Assembly: GCF_009906955.1 (NCBI RefSeq)
Contig: NZ_CP047656.1
Span: forward strand, 4,401,001 to 4,465,000
Length of the DNA: 64,000 nucleotides
Direction of reading: 5' to 3'
From: Paraglaciecola mesophila
Lineage (GTDB): Bacteria > Pseudomonadota > Gammaproteobacteria > Enterobacterales > Alteromonadaceae
Translations under genes and position numbers: made by a program
Notes under the pieces: generated by a model
Seen by the model: only the letters and a program-made list of their open reading frames with translations
Databases searched by the model: none
Told to the model about the DNA's origin: nothing
Part shown: positions 26,404-35,460 of the stretch, piece by piece
Numbering within the stretch: the first letter of the stretch is position 1
Layout: every line of letters begins with the position of its first letter

Positions 26404-26835
26404 CTAAGCGCTGATCCCTCGACCGCTCTTGCCGCCACGCGCTTTTCCACTCTTATCATAGGTCATGGACTCTTTAGCGCGAGACTCAAGTAATAAGGTG
26501 CGTAAATGTTCAAGTCTGAGTTGGCCTTGTTCAACCGCGGTTTGATTAATCTTGGTACGGTATTCACATTCTGAAACTAGCTTTTTCGCTTGTTCAAATA
26601 GCGCAGTAACTTCATCGCTTGTGCGCTCTTGCTCACTGGTGGCGTTGAATACTTGGCTTATCGCATCGTCTTGCTGTTGAATATTTGTCAGCAATTCTTC
26701 TTTATTTTTAAGCAGGTTTATTAGGGCTTCTGCGTCTCTGGTGCTGATGAGATGTAGCTCAGCGTCAAGCGCTTGAATGAGGTTTTCGAGATGGTCGAAC
26801 TGTATTTTTATTGCTTTTATTAATTCTGACATTCG
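26404..26835 (-). CDS. flgN: FlgN, export chaperone for FlgK and FlgL
   Basis: A 143-residue all-helical protein of FlgN type, starting MSELIKAIKIQFDHLENL and containing RDAEALINLLKNKEELLTNI. It ends in a Gly/Lys-rich tail (GKARGGKSGRG). FlgN holds hook-filament junction proteins before export. ATG 26835 is preferred over TTG 26859, eight codons upstream. It follows flgM by 41 bases on the same strand, the usual flgM-flgN pair. Confidence 0.87.
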   Translation of the reverse strand, partial: RMSELIKAIKIQFDHLENLIQALDAELHLISTRDAEALINLLKNKEELLTNIQQQDDAISQVFNATSEQERTSDEVTALFEQAKKLVSECEYRTKINQTAVEQGQLRLEHLRTLLLESRAKESMTYDKSGKARGGKSGRGISA

Positions 26836-26876
26836 TTTTGCCTGTGGTTTAGTAGGCAATCATTATGCTGCCGCTA

Positions 26877-27203
26877 CTAGTTTCTGCCAAATATATCTGA
26901 TTCTTGCAAGGCTATATTCTTCGCAAGGTTCTCAGGATTAACACTGTATTCACCGCTTTGAATCGCTTTTTTCAATCTATCAACCTTTTCTTGATTGACT
27001 GGTGCTTCGGTACTCTTTTTCTGTACTTGCGCTAATTGCTGTGCAGATTGCGTTAGCGACACAGAGTCTTGACGTACAGGTTGCGCTGAAGTGCTCTTTG
27101 CAGCAGCTTCACTCGCTTGATGGTTTTGCGACTGTTGTTGATTAACTTTTTGGTTATCAATAACTTGCTTTTGACCATTGTTGTTAACATTGTTAATAGA
27201 CAT
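26877..27203 (-). CDS. flgM: FlgM, anti-sigma-28 factor
   Basis: FlgM binds and silences sigma-28 (FliA) until the hook is finished, then is exported. The 108-residue protein has a Gln/Asn-rich disordered N-terminal half, then the sigma-binding part (VDRLKKAIQSGEYSVNPENLAKNIAL) of the FlgM family. Its own sigma-28-type promoter lies upstream, consistent with autoregulation. Confidence 0.93.
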   Translation of the reverse strand: MSINNVNNNGQKQVIDNQKVNQQQSQNHQASEAAAKSTSAQPVRQDSVSLTQSAQQLAQVQKKSTEAPVNQEKVDRLKKAIQSGEYSVNPENLAKNIALQESDIFGRN

Positions 27204-27241
27204 AATGACTACCTGACCTTAATAAACTTTCCTCAAATATT

Positions 27242-27268
27242 GTATCGGCATCCTAGGACTAATCTTTA
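27242..27268 (-). promoter_or_regulatory. Sigma-28 promoter of flgM-flgN
   Basis: On the minus strand TAAA (27268-27265), 15 bases, GCCGATAC (27249-27242). The -10 matches GCCGATAA at 7 of 8 positions and the spacing is exact. It lies 39 bases before flgM. Confidence 0.85.
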
Positions 27269-27310
27269 GGGCGATTTACACAATTTTTGTATGTTGTAAC
27301 GGTGTTTCAC

Positions 27311-28021
27311 CTATATATTAACAACGACTTCGCTGGTACTGGCAACGCGCGCATTAATTTGCTTTTTAGAGCGGCTGTTGGTGACGCTTATCGTGTCTCC
27401 AATATTACCATCTTGCATTGCAACTCCCGTCGCCTTGACTTGCATCATCGAGTTTGAAGCATTAATGACAATTGTATCACCCTTGCAGACAAAACATAAA
27501 TTATTCGGTGTAATAGGTTGGCCGGGTCGTACGCGTCTTTTGATCCTAGCGCCTAACACATCATCCAGCGCTGAAAATGTCGTGCGTCTCAGCAGTGAGC
27601 GGTTCATATCGATCAACTTAATGTTACTCTGGTTTAATATTGTACCTGGACTTACCGCGTTTGAAATTACCACCACTGGCTGCATTTGTTTCACGTTTAC
27701 CATTAAATACATATACCAATTTGTTTGCTGGCATTGGGCTTTGACCGCTATATTACTCTGCTGTAAAGAGTCGGCATTGACACTGTACACAATTGGAGTG
27801 GGACAAATAGGTAGGTTTATCCGCTCATCAATGTCAGCTGTGCTAATGTTTAAGTGAGCCTCTGCCGATGTATTGATTTGTGATGCCACGAATTGCTCTG
27901 CGCCGGTAATTAGCTGTGCTGAGCGCGTTTTATGGCTGCTTGTGCTTGCAAAGCCTACTGAATGGGTAAAAGCCAGTAAGGTGATTGATACAAGCACTTT
28001 ATAAATAGCAATATTATTCAT
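27311..28021 (-). CDS. flgA: FlgA, periplasmic chaperone for P-ring assembly
   Basis: The protein of 236 residues has a signal peptide (MNNIAIYKVLVSITLLAFTHSVGFA), a central part with ANVKQMQPVVV-like strands, and the C-terminal SAF-like region with LGARIKRRVRPGQPI, VCKGDTIVI and VKATGVAMQDGNIGDTISV, all characteristic of FlgA. A GTG two codons upstream (28027) is an alternative start. Divergent from cheV; a weak sigma-54-like word (CGGCA-N6-TCGC) lies in the 152-base spacer on the minus strand. Confidence 0.92.
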   Translation of the reverse strand: MNNIAIYKVLVSITLLAFTHSVGFASTSSHKTRSAQLITGAEQFVASQINTSAEAHLNISTADIDERINLPICPTPIVYSVNADSLQQSNIAVKAQCQQTNWYMYLMVNVKQMQPVVVISNAVSPGTILNQSNIKLIDMNRSLLRRTTFSALDDVLGARIKRRVRPGQPITPNNLCFVCKGDTIVINASNSMMQVKATGVAMQDGNIGDTISVTNSRSKKQINARVASTSEVVVNI

Positions 28022-28173
28022 TTTCACTTGAGACCGATTTGTCTATGCTTAGGCAAATACAGGCTGAGCATAGCGTCAAAAATTAGACGATTTAGCGTAA
28101 TGAGCGAAGTATTTGCCGCGATATTAAGGTCAAAGCAACTATTACGCCGATTTTAATTTTCACGGAGTTTTAC

Positions 28174-29094
28174 ATGTCTGAAATTATGAATTCAGTTAAT
28201 CAGCGTACCCAATTGGTTGGGCAGAATCGCTTAGAGTTATTATTATTCAGATTAAACGGTCGGCAAAAATTTGGCATTAATGTATTTAAAGTACGAGAAG
28301 TACTGCAATGTCCAAAATTGACCTCTATTCCAAAGTTAAATTCCTATATTCGCGGGATCGCCCATATCCGAGGGCAAACCATTTCGGTTATTGATATGAG
28401 CATGGCGACTGGTGGCAAACCAATTCTCGATTTAGACTCCGCTTTTGTTGTTATCGCGGAATACAATAGCTCAGTGCAGGGGTTTCTTGTTGGAGCTGTT
28501 GAGCGAATTATCAATACCAATTGGGAGGCGATTATGCCGCCACCCAAAGGCAGTGGACGGGCGAGTTACTTAACGGCAGTCACTGAGTTTGAAAAGGAGC
28601 TTATTGAAATATTAGACGTTGAAAAGATTTTAAATGAGATTTCCCCCATTAGTACTGATGTAAGTGACGACGTATCGAGCATCTCGGTTGAAAACAAACG
28701 TGAAAAAATTATTTTTATTGCTGATGACTCCTCCGTAGCGCGCAATCAAGTCAAGAAAGCTCTGTCTACACTAGGGTTAGAAATAGAGATGGCCAAAAAT
28801 GGCCTTGAGGCGTTGAATCGCTTAAAAGCATTGGCCGAAGAGACCGGCAATATTACAGATAAAGTGGGTATTCTGGTATCTGATATTGAAATGCCGGAAA
28901 TGGACGGCTATACCCTTACTGCTGAGATTAAAAATAATCCAGCGTTACAGGATTTGCACGTGGTTTTACATACTTCTTTAAGCGGTGTCTTTAATCAGGC
29001 TATGGTTCAAAAGGTGGGAGCAGATGATTTTATTGCTAAATTCCACCCAGATGAACTGGTAACGTCAGTGCAAAAGTGGTTCGACAGTAAATAA
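28174..29094 (+). CDS. cheV: CheV, chemotaxis coupling protein with receiver domain
   Basis: The 306-residue protein joins an N-terminal CheW-like coupling domain (about 20-160; RQKFGINVFKVREVLQ, IRGIAHIRGQTISVIDMS) to a C-terminal response-regulator receiver (about 180-306) with the acidic pair ADD and phospho-acceptor Asp near 237 in VSDIEMPEMDGY. CheV links receptors to CheA and is thought to tune adaptation. GGAG lies 7 bases before the ATG. It is followed by cheR and the flg operon, the Vibrio/Shewanella arrangement. Confidence 0.95.
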   Translation: MSEIMNSVNQRTQLVGQNRLELLLFRLNGRQKFGINVFKVREVLQCPKLTSIPKLNSYIRGIAHIRGQTISVIDMSMATGGKPILDLDSAFVVIAEYNSSVQGFLVGAVERIINTNWEAIMPPPKGSGRASYLTAVTEFEKELIEILDVEKILNEISPISTDVSDDVSSISVENKREKIIFIADDSSVARNQVKKALSTLGLEIEMAKNGLEALNRLKALAEETGNITDKVGILVSDIEMPEMDGYTLTAEIKNNPALQDLHVVLHTSLSGVFNQAMVQKVGADDFIAKFHPDELVTSVQKWFDSK

Positions 29095-29111
29095 CCATCA
29101 AGGAAAATCTA

Positions 29112-29948
29112 TTGAGCCGTCAAACACTTGATGAGCAGGAATACAGAGTATTTTGCCGTTATCTTGAAGATCGATGCGGCATTGTCTTAGGGGATAACAA
29201 GCAATATTTAGTGATCAGCCGTCTTTCGCCTTTAGTGGTTAAGTTTAATTATCCATCATTATCTGACTTGATAAAACGCACGACTTCAGGCTATGACGTG
29301 ACATTAATGAATGCCGTTGTTAACGCCATGACCACAAATGAAACCCTGTGGTTTAGAGATGGCTATCCGTTTGAAATTCTACAAAATACCTTATTACCTT
29401 TACTAGCCAAAGCTAAAAAACCGGTCAAAGTATGGAGCACTGCCTGCTCTTCAGGGCAGGAGCCATATTCTATTGCTATGTCAGTGCTTGAATACCAGGC
29501 GCGCAATCCTGGCGCATTTGCTGCTGGCATTGAAATTATCGCAACGGATATATCCAGTGATATGTTGAGTTTGGCGAAGGAAGCCAAGTACGATAATTTA
29601 TCCCTTTCAAGAGGGTTATCAGCGGAGCGATTAGCACGGTTTTTTGACACCCCTGCGGGGGCGAACTCTAGCATATTGAAGCAAAGCGTACGCAGTTTAG
29701 TGACCTTTAGACCGATTAACCTGCTCACGCCGTTTTCAACTGCGGTTCGCTATGATGTCGTATTTTGCCGTAACGTACTGATTTATTTTTCGGCAAGTGC
29801 CAAGGCATCCATACTGCAAAAAGTTGCCGCTTGCCTGCAACCACAAGGGGTTCTTTTTGTTGGCGCATCGGAATCGATGACCGGAATTTCCACCGATTTC
29901 GACATGAATCGTAGTGGCAGCGGTCTTTATTACGTTAAAAAAACTTAG
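29112..29948 (+). CDS. cheR: CheR, chemoreceptor glutamate methyltransferase
   Basis: The 278-residue protein methylates receptor glutamates with SAM. It has an N-terminal helical domain (EYRVFCRYLEDRCGIVLGDNKQYLVISRL), TTNETLWFRD, the SAM-binding STACSSGQEPYS near 107-118, and DVVFCRNVLIYF. The start is a TTG at 29112, supported by AGGA 7 bases upstream and by the family N-terminus. It lies 17 bases after cheV, so probably cotranscribed. Confidence 0.94.
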   Translation: MSRQTLDEQEYRVFCRYLEDRCGIVLGDNKQYLVISRLSPLVVKFNYPSLSDLIKRTTSGYDVTLMNAVVNAMTTNETLWFRDGYPFEILQNTLLPLLAKAKKPVKVWSTACSSGQEPYSIAMSVLEYQARNPGAFAAGIEIIATDISSDMLSLAKEAKYDNLSLSRGLSAERLARFFDTPAGANSSILKQSVRSLVTFRPINLLTPFSTAVRYDVVFCRNVLIYFSASAKASILQKVAACLQPQGVLFVGASESMTGISTDFDMNRSGSGLYYVKKT

Positions 29949-29995
29949 TAATTTCAAAGTCTTACCTTTACCCCTCTCCACTGCCAAATATTTTG

Positions 29996-30010
29996 TGGCA
30001 TAGCTATTGC
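29996..30010 (+). promoter_or_regulatory. Sigma-54 promoter of the flgB operon
   Basis: TGGCATAGCTATTGC: -24 TGGCA, six bases, -12 TTGC, followed by TTT, with the exact GG-N10-GC spacing. It lies 30 bases before flgB. Flagellar class III operons of polar flagellates usually use RpoN with a FlrA or FlrC type activator. Confidence 0.85.
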
Positions 30011-30040
30011 TTTATTCCCGACGAATGAGGAGTAAAGCAA

Positions 30041-30442
30041 ATGGCAATCAGTTTAGACAAATTAATGGGATTCACTCACAAGGCCGTGCAAGTCCGTACT
30101 GAGCGTATGGAGGTTTTAGCTGGCAATTTGGCCAACGCCAATACGCCGGGATACAAGGCACGTGACATTAATTTTCAAGATGCTATGCGTAGCGCGCAGA
30201 GTGGGCGTAGCCAAAATCTTACCCGCACTCATGAAAACCATATTAAAGGCCACATGCAAGGCTCAGGTGAAATGCAATTTCGCATAAGCAATCAACCTGA
30301 TACAGGCGATGGCAACAACGTTGATGTACAAGTCGAACGTAACGCATTTTTAGATAACGGCTTGCGTTATCAGGCTAGCGTCGAGTTTCTCAACGGTAAA
30401 ATTAAAGGCATGAAAAAAGCCATCAGCGGAGGCCAAAGCTAA
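30041..30442 (+). CDS. flgB: FlgB, flagellar proximal rod protein
   Basis: A 133-residue rod protein with the FlgB/FlgC signature near the N-terminus (ERMEVLAGNLANANTPGYKARDINF) and the C-terminal ERNAFLDNGLRYQASVEFLN. AGGAG precedes the ATG. First gene of the operon; its stop overlaps the flgC start (TAATG). Confidence 0.96.
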   Translation: MAISLDKLMGFTHKAVQVRTERMEVLAGNLANANTPGYKARDINFQDAMRSAQSGRSQNLTRTHENHIKGHMQGSGEMQFRISNQPDTGDGNNVDVQVERNAFLDNGLRYQASVEFLNGKIKGMKKAISGGQS

Positions 30443-30864
30443 TGAGTTTATTTAACGTAATGGATATCGCCAGCACGGGAATGAGTGCGCAAAGTGTGCG
30501 TCTAAATACCACAGCGAGTAACGTGGCTAATGCAAACTCTGTTAGTAGCAGCTACGACCAAACTTACAAGGCTCGTCATCCTGTTTTTGCCGCTGAATTG
30601 CAACGCGCTTCTCAAGAGCAAAATGCAGGTACAGGCGTACAAGTGTTAGGCGTCGTCGAGAGCCAAGCACCATTGCAAATCGAGTATAGCCCTGGCCATC
30701 CAATGGCGGATGAAAACGGCTATATCTATAAACCAAATGTGAACATAGTGGAAGAAATGGCCGACATGATGTCTGCGTCAAAAGCCTATGAAACCAATGT
30801 TCAAGTGGCGGATACGACTAAACGTCTGTTTAGAAATGTATTGCGCTTAGGCCAAGGCAGCTAA
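30442..30864 (+). CDS. flgC: FlgC, flagellar proximal rod protein
   Basis: A 140-residue rod protein with the motif GMSAQSVRLNTTASNVANANSV at the start and a C-terminal PNVNIVEEMADMMSASKAYETNVQ of the rod/hook family. The start overlaps the flgB stop, which suggests translational coupling. Confidence 0.96.
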   Translation: MSLFNVMDIASTGMSAQSVRLNTTASNVANANSVSSSYDQTYKARHPVFAAELQRASQEQNAGTGVQVLGVVESQAPLQIEYSPGHPMADENGYIYKPNVNIVEEMADMMSASKAYETNVQVADTTKRLFRNVLRLGQGS

Positions 30865-30897
30865 GCGCTCGCGCACCGGATAATTTGAGGTACAGAC

Positions 30898-31584
30898 GTG
30901 GATACATTAATTAAAAACGGCTTAAACAGTGACCTATATTGGCAACCAGAAACGGTGCCGGTGGCTGACGATAGCAATCAGAATTTGTCACAAGAGGATT
31001 TTTTCTCATTATTGACCGAGCAACTGGCGAATCAGGACCCGAGTAAGCCGGTGGATAATGATCAAATGGTGGCTCAAATGACCAGTTTCACCATGGCAGA
31101 CGGTATTAGCCAGCTGAATGAAAAATTTGAGACGTTTGCTACTTCTATGACATCAAATCAAGCGCTGCAAGCGTCTAGTTTGATAGGTCAGCAAGTTTTA
31201 CTACAAGGTGACGTGGCTCACATGGCCAGTGAAGGACAAGGTGTGTCAGGAGTTGTTATTAACGACACCACTACGCTTAATACTAAAATTACCATTGAAA
31301 ATGAGTCAGGTAGCATAGTGAAGACTATTGATATCGGCACACAACCTGCGGGCAATATTCAGTTCAACTGGGATGGTAAAGATGCAGGCGGTAATTTTAT
31401 GCCCCCTGGCAATTATGTGGTGAAAGCACAAGGTAATGTTTCAGGCGAACCGCAACAGCTTGTTACAGCGGTCAATCGGCATGTTGATAGCGTCAGCCTC
31501 GCTGGCAGCAGCCAAGGTGTCATTTTAAATCTAGATGGTGATGTCAGTGTCAAACTCGACGACGTCATTCAACTTGGTGGTTAA
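30898..31584 (+). CDS. flgD: FlgD, hook-capping scaffold
   Basis: FlgD caps the growing hook. The 228-residue protein has the N-terminal FlgD motif QEDFFSLLTEQLANQDPSKPVDNDQMVAQMTSF, then FLG-D tudor/Ig-like domains (IQFNWDGKDAGGNFMPPGNYVVKA). The start is GTG 30898, with GAGG about 8 bases upstream. It lies between flgC and flgE. Confidence 0.95.
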   Translation: MDTLIKNGLNSDLYWQPETVPVADDSNQNLSQEDFFSLLTEQLANQDPSKPVDNDQMVAQMTSFTMADGISQLNEKFETFATSMTSNQALQASSLIGQQVLLQGDVAHMASEGQGVSGVVINDTTTLNTKITIENESGSIVKTIDIGTQPAGNIQFNWDGKDAGGNFMPPGNYVVKAQGNVSGEPQQLVTAVNRHVDSVSLAGSSQGVILNLDGDVSVKLDDVIQLGG

Positions 31585-31598
31585 CAGGAGAAAATAAC

Positions 31599-32981
31599 AT
31601 GTCTTTTAATATTGCATTGAGTGGCGTTTCCGCTGCGCAAAGAGACTTAGATACAACGGCTAACAACATTGCTAACGTCAATACTGTAGGTTTTAAAGAG
31701 TCACGTGCAGAGTTCGGTGATGTTTATGCATCATCCCTGTTAGCAGGCGGTAAAACCAAGGTAGGTGACGGCGTAATAACGCAAGAAGTTGCTCAACAAT
31801 TCTCGCAAGGTAGCTTGCAATTTACCAATAACTCACTGGATCTTGCGGTAACAGGTAATGGTTTCTTTGCCACGATCCCTGAAATTGATTCACGTGAATT
31901 TTCTTTTACCCGTGCAGGTATGTTCAAGCTTGATGCTGAAAACTTCGTGGTGAACTCTAACGGCGATAACTTACTTGGTTTCCCTGTTAACCCAGATGGA
32001 ACCTCTTCGTCTGTTGCATTAAGTACCACTCAGCCTGTACGTATCCCTGACTCGTCAGGTTCACCTCAGCCAACGTCTGAAGTATCACTGAAAATGAACT
32101 TGCCAGCGGGTGATGATGCGGTCAACTTGGATCTTTTCGACCCATCAGATCCACTTACTTATAATGCTGCGACTTCTGTTACCGTGTTTGATTCACTCGG
32201 TGATAGCCACGTTATGACGTATTACTTTATGAAAGATTCGGCTGCTGCCAGTAATGAGTGGGTCGTTGCAACTTACATGGACGAACAACCGCTTAACACA
32301 GAAGGGGACACGATAGGTAATCCACCAGCCACAGGGCCAAATGTAGTGGGGGAAACGTCTCTTGGTACTGGTGTGGCTGGTTATCGTATGACCTTTAGCG
32401 CAGGGGGGGATTTTACTGAAATTCAAAATGCTGATGGTACCCCAAGTCCAACAGGCGATATTACATCCGTTGCATTAGGCGGAACTATTCTAGCCAATGG
32501 TTCAGATCCATCTCAAACAATATCAACCAACTTTGCCTTTGATCCCAATGTGGCAACGGCAGATGAGCCGACCCAATTTGCCTCTGCTTTTGAAGTCACT
32601 TCATTGGAGCAAGATGGTTTAGCTGTAGGCCGGTTAACAGGTATTGATATTGGTGCTGATGGTCTAGTAAGAGCAACTTACTCTAATGGTACATCAGAGC
32701 CGATTATCCGAGTGGCCTTGGTACGCTTTGCCAATGACCAAGGGTTAACTCAGCAAAGTAATACCCAGTGGCAAGAAAGTATCTTATCCGGTGAAGCACT
32801 TGCCGGTGAGGCAACCACTGGTACCTTTGGGGATATTAACTCTTCAGCGTTAGAACAAGCAAACGTGAATTTGACCACTGAATTGATTGATTTGATCATC
32901 GCTCAGCGGAACTTCCAAGCGAACTCACGTGCCCTTGAAGTTAACAACCAACTTAACCAGACTATCTTGAATATTCGTTAA
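31599..32981 (+). CDS. flgE: FlgE, flagellar hook protein
   Basis: A 460-residue hook protein. The N-terminus (LSGVSAAQRDLDTTANNIANVNTVGFKES) and C-terminus (LEQANVNLTTELIDLIIAQRNFQANSRALEVNNQ) are those of FlgE, and the middle holds the variable hook domains. AGGAG precedes the ATG. A terminator follows, so this is the last gene of the first flg segment. Confidence 0.96.
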   Translation: MSFNIALSGVSAAQRDLDTTANNIANVNTVGFKESRAEFGDVYASSLLAGGKTKVGDGVITQEVAQQFSQGSLQFTNNSLDLAVTGNGFFATIPEIDSREFSFTRAGMFKLDAENFVVNSNGDNLLGFPVNPDGTSSSVALSTTQPVRIPDSSGSPQPTSEVSLKMNLPAGDDAVNLDLFDPSDPLTYNAATSVTVFDSLGDSHVMTYYFMKDSAAASNEWVVATYMDEQPLNTEGDTIGNPPATGPNVVGETSLGTGVAGYRMTFSAGGDFTEIQNADGTPSPTGDITSVALGGTILANGSDPSQTISTNFAFDPNVATADEPTQFASAFEVTSLEQDGLAVGRLTGIDIGADGLVRATYSNGTSEPIIRVALVRFANDQGLTQQSNTQWQESILSGEALAGEATTGTFGDINSSALEQANVNLTTELIDLIIAQRNFQANSRALEVNNQLNQTILNIR

Positions 32982-33006
32982 TAATTTCAAACATTTATTA
33001 TCCTAA

Positions 33007-33029
33007 GGCCACGTTATGTGGCCTTTTTT
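33007..33029 (+). terminator. Rho-independent terminator between flgE and flgF
   Basis: Stem GGCCAC / GTGGCC (33007-33012 with 33018-33023), loop GTTAT, then six T. It separates two flagellar gene groups. Confidence 0.85.
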
Positions 33030-33105
33030 ATAGGTTGAATTTAACTGGGTTTAAACTAGGGCCTTCATTCAACCTCTGCTTAATTAATATGCTGTTTACT
33101 ATGAA

Positions 33106-33120
33106 TGGCACTTTACTTGC
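33106..33120 (+). promoter_or_regulatory. Sigma-54 promoter of flgF
   Basis: TGGCACTTTACTTGC followed by A is a near-perfect RpoN promoter (TGGCAC-N5-TTGCA). It lies 39 bases before flgF and 77 bases after the flgE terminator. Confidence 0.88.
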
Positions 33121-33159
33121 ACAGTTCTTAGTAAATTCACTTTTCGTCAAGAAGTTGTC

Positions 33160-33903
33160 ATGGATAAATTGCTTTATATTGCCGCCAGCGGAGCTAAACA
33201 AGATCTTCTTGGTACGTCCGTGCGAGCAAATAACCTTGCCAATACCCAAACAACGGGTTTTCGAGCACAGCTAGAACAGGCACGCAGTATGCCAGCGTTT
33301 GGTGACGGCTTACCGACTCGGGTTTTTTCCATGACTGAGAACCCTGCCAACAACTTTGAAGGCGGGGCGATGATCCAAACCGAGCGAAACTTAGACGTTG
33401 CTATTCAAGGCGAAGGTTGGTTATCGGTACTAGATGCCAACGGTGCTGAAGCCTATAGCCGAAATGGTAGTTTACAGATAAGTGCCGATGGGCAATTACA
33501 AGATTCATCTGGAAACACGATTGTTGGTGAGTTTGGCCCAGTATTTCTGCCAATCCCCCTTTCTAACATCAACATCGCAGGTGATGGGACCATTTCAGTT
33601 AGGCCACAAGGTGCGCCTGAAACTGTGCTAGAAGAAGTGGGCAGATTGAAATTAGTCAATCCAGATTTAGACAACATTGAGCGGGGCAACGATGGTTTGT
33701 TCCGTCAAAAAGACGGCGAGTTGGCGCAACTTGACCCTAGGGTTAGCATTCGCAACGGCATGCTAGAAGGCAGCAACGTGAACCCAGTGGAAGAAATGGT
33801 CGATATGATCAGCTTACAGCGCCACTACGAAATGCAAGTGAAGTTCATGAAAGAAGCCAGTGATTTAGATGCGAAAGCGAACCAATTGCTGCGCATTATT
33901 TAG
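33160..33903 (+). CDS. flgF: FlgF, flagellar proximal rod protein
   Basis: A 247-residue rod protein. Its N-terminus LYIAASGAKQDLLGTSVRANNLANTQTTGFRA and C-terminus MLEGSNVNPVEEMVDMISLQRHYEMQVKFMK are those of the FlgF/FlgG family. It starts the second segment of the flg locus, with its own promoter. Confidence 0.95.
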   Translation: MDKLLYIAASGAKQDLLGTSVRANNLANTQTTGFRAQLEQARSMPAFGDGLPTRVFSMTENPANNFEGGAMIQTERNLDVAIQGEGWLSVLDANGAEAYSRNGSLQISADGQLQDSSGNTIVGEFGPVFLPIPLSNINIAGDGTISVRPQGAPETVLEEVGRLKLVNPDLDNIERGNDGLFRQKDGELAQLDPRVSIRNGMLEGSNVNPVEEMVDMISLQRHYEMQVKFMKEASDLDAKANQLLRII

Positions 33904-33966
33904 CCTTAGTTGAATAGCCGTATAGCAAACACAGGCTTAAGATAAATTTTATAGAGGAGGTGTCCT

Positions 33967-34755
33967 ATGCACCCAGCATTATGGATCAGCAAAACCGGAC
34001 TCGATGCAGCACAAACTGATGTGGCTGTTATTTCAAATAACCTTGCAAACGCCAGTACTGTTGGCTTTAAAAAAGATAGAGCGATTTTCGAAGACTTGCT
34101 TTATCAAAATATTAACCAGCCAGGGGGACGTTCATCAGCGGATACTGAGTTACCGTCGGGTTTGATGTTAGGCGCAGGTAGCAAAGTGGTCGCCACACAA
34201 AAAGCCCATACCCAAGGCAATATGCTGACCACAGAAAATGCGCTGGACATGTCCATCCAGGGGCGTGGGTTTTTCGAAATTCAGCAACCAGATGGCACAA
34301 TTGCGTATACACGTAATGGTCAATTTACCCTTAATGACGAAGGTCAGATTGTTACGCCTGGGGCGGGCTTTTTACTGCAGCCCAACATTACTGTGCCTGA
34401 AGACGCCCAGCAAATTACGATTTCTCAAGACGGCGAGGTATCGGCCTCTATTCGTGGTCAAGCAGACCCACAAGTGTTAGGCCAAATCAGCTTATCTGAT
34501 TTCGTCAATATGACGGGGTTACAACCGATTGGTCAAAACCTGTATGTGGAAACGGCGACCAGTGGCGCGCCTATCCAAGGGGTTCCAGGCCTTGAGGGCT
34601 TGGGTACGGTGGTTCAAGGGGCACTTGAAACATCCAACGTTAATGTGACTGAAGAGCTGGTCAATCTAATAGAATCTCAACGCCTATACGAAATGAACTC
34701 CAAAGTAATTTCAGCTGTGGATTCAATGTTGGGTCAGGTTATTCAACAACTTTAA
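33967..34755 (+). CDS. flgG: FlgG, flagellar distal rod protein
   Basis: A 262-residue distal rod protein, starting MHPALWISKTGLDAAQTDVAVISNNLANASTVGFKKDRA and ending with the VNVTEELVNLIESQRLYEMNSK motif. AGGAGGT lies 7 bases before the ATG, a perfect ribosome-binding site. Its TAA overlaps the next ATG by one base. Confidence 0.96.
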   Translation: MHPALWISKTGLDAAQTDVAVISNNLANASTVGFKKDRAIFEDLLYQNINQPGGRSSADTELPSGLMLGAGSKVVATQKAHTQGNMLTTENALDMSIQGRGFFEIQQPDGTIAYTRNGQFTLNDEGQIVTPGAGFLLQPNITVPEDAQQITISQDGEVSASIRGQADPQVLGQISLSDFVNMTGLQPIGQNLYVETATSGAPIQGVPGLEGLGTVVQGALETSNVNVTEELVNLIESQRLYEMNSKVISAVDSMLGQVIQQL

Positions 34756-35447
34756 TGGTTAATATTATGAAAGCCTTTTATGTCATTGGATTAAGTGGAT
34801 TACTCAGCGCCTGCCAAAGCACGCCTGAGCCGGATATCATGCCGAATGACCCTTACTATGCACCTATTACGGCAGAGCTACCGCGGCAGAAAATTGCCGA
34901 AGACGGCTCAATCTTTCAGGCTGATATGGCAAATAGCTTATATTCAGATGTCAAAGCACGCCGAGTAGGTGACATTATTACGGTGAGCTTACAAGAAAAC
35001 ACCAGTGCCACGAAATCGGCAGGTACCACTACCTCTAAAGAAACGGCACTCGATGTGAATCCAATTATTGGATTAGGCGGAAACGCCGTCAACATTGGCT
35101 CTCAATCTGTACAACTAGGCATCGACAGTTCAAATGAGTTCACTGGGGATGCATCAGCCAATCAAAGTAATAATTTAAGTGGTGATATCTCTGTCACCGT
35201 GATGAAAGTATTTCCTAACCAGAACTTATTAGTACGCGGAGAGAAATGGCTGACGCTTAACAATGGCAATGAATATATTCGATTAACGGGAGTTGTGCGT
35301 CCTGCGGATATCAGCCCAACCAATGAAGTTATATCAACTAAGATTGCCAATGCTCGCATTCAGTATAGTGGCACAGGTACCTTTGCATCTGCACAGAAAG
35401 AAGGCTGGCTCACACAATTCTTCTCTTCTGAGTACTGGCCTTTTTAG
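34755..35447 (+). CDS. flgH: FlgH, outer-membrane L-ring lipoprotein
   Basis: A 230-residue lipoprotein with lipobox LSAC, and the FlgH blocks ARRVGDIITVSLQENTSATKSAGTTTSK and MKVFPNQNLLVRGEKWLTLNNGNEYIRLTGVVRP. The ATG at 34755 overlaps the flgG stop; an ATG at 34767 would give the more usual MKAFY signal peptide start, so the start could be 12 bases later. L ring of the basal body. Confidence 0.94.
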   Translation: MVNIMKAFYVIGLSGLLSACQSTPEPDIMPNDPYYAPITAELPRQKIAEDGSIFQADMANSLYSDVKARRVGDIITVSLQENTSATKSAGTTTSKETALDVNPIIGLGGNAVNIGSQSVQLGIDSSNEFTGDASANQSNNLSGDISVTVMKVFPNQNLLVRGEKWLTLNNGNEYIRLTGVVRPADISPTNEVISTKIANARIQYSGTGTFASAQKEGWLTQFFSSEYWPF

Positions 35448-35460
35448 GCAGGAGTTTTAT

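Noticed and set aside
35293..35460. Upstream extension of flgI into flgH
   Set aside because: The signal peptide and AGGAG fix the start at 35461.
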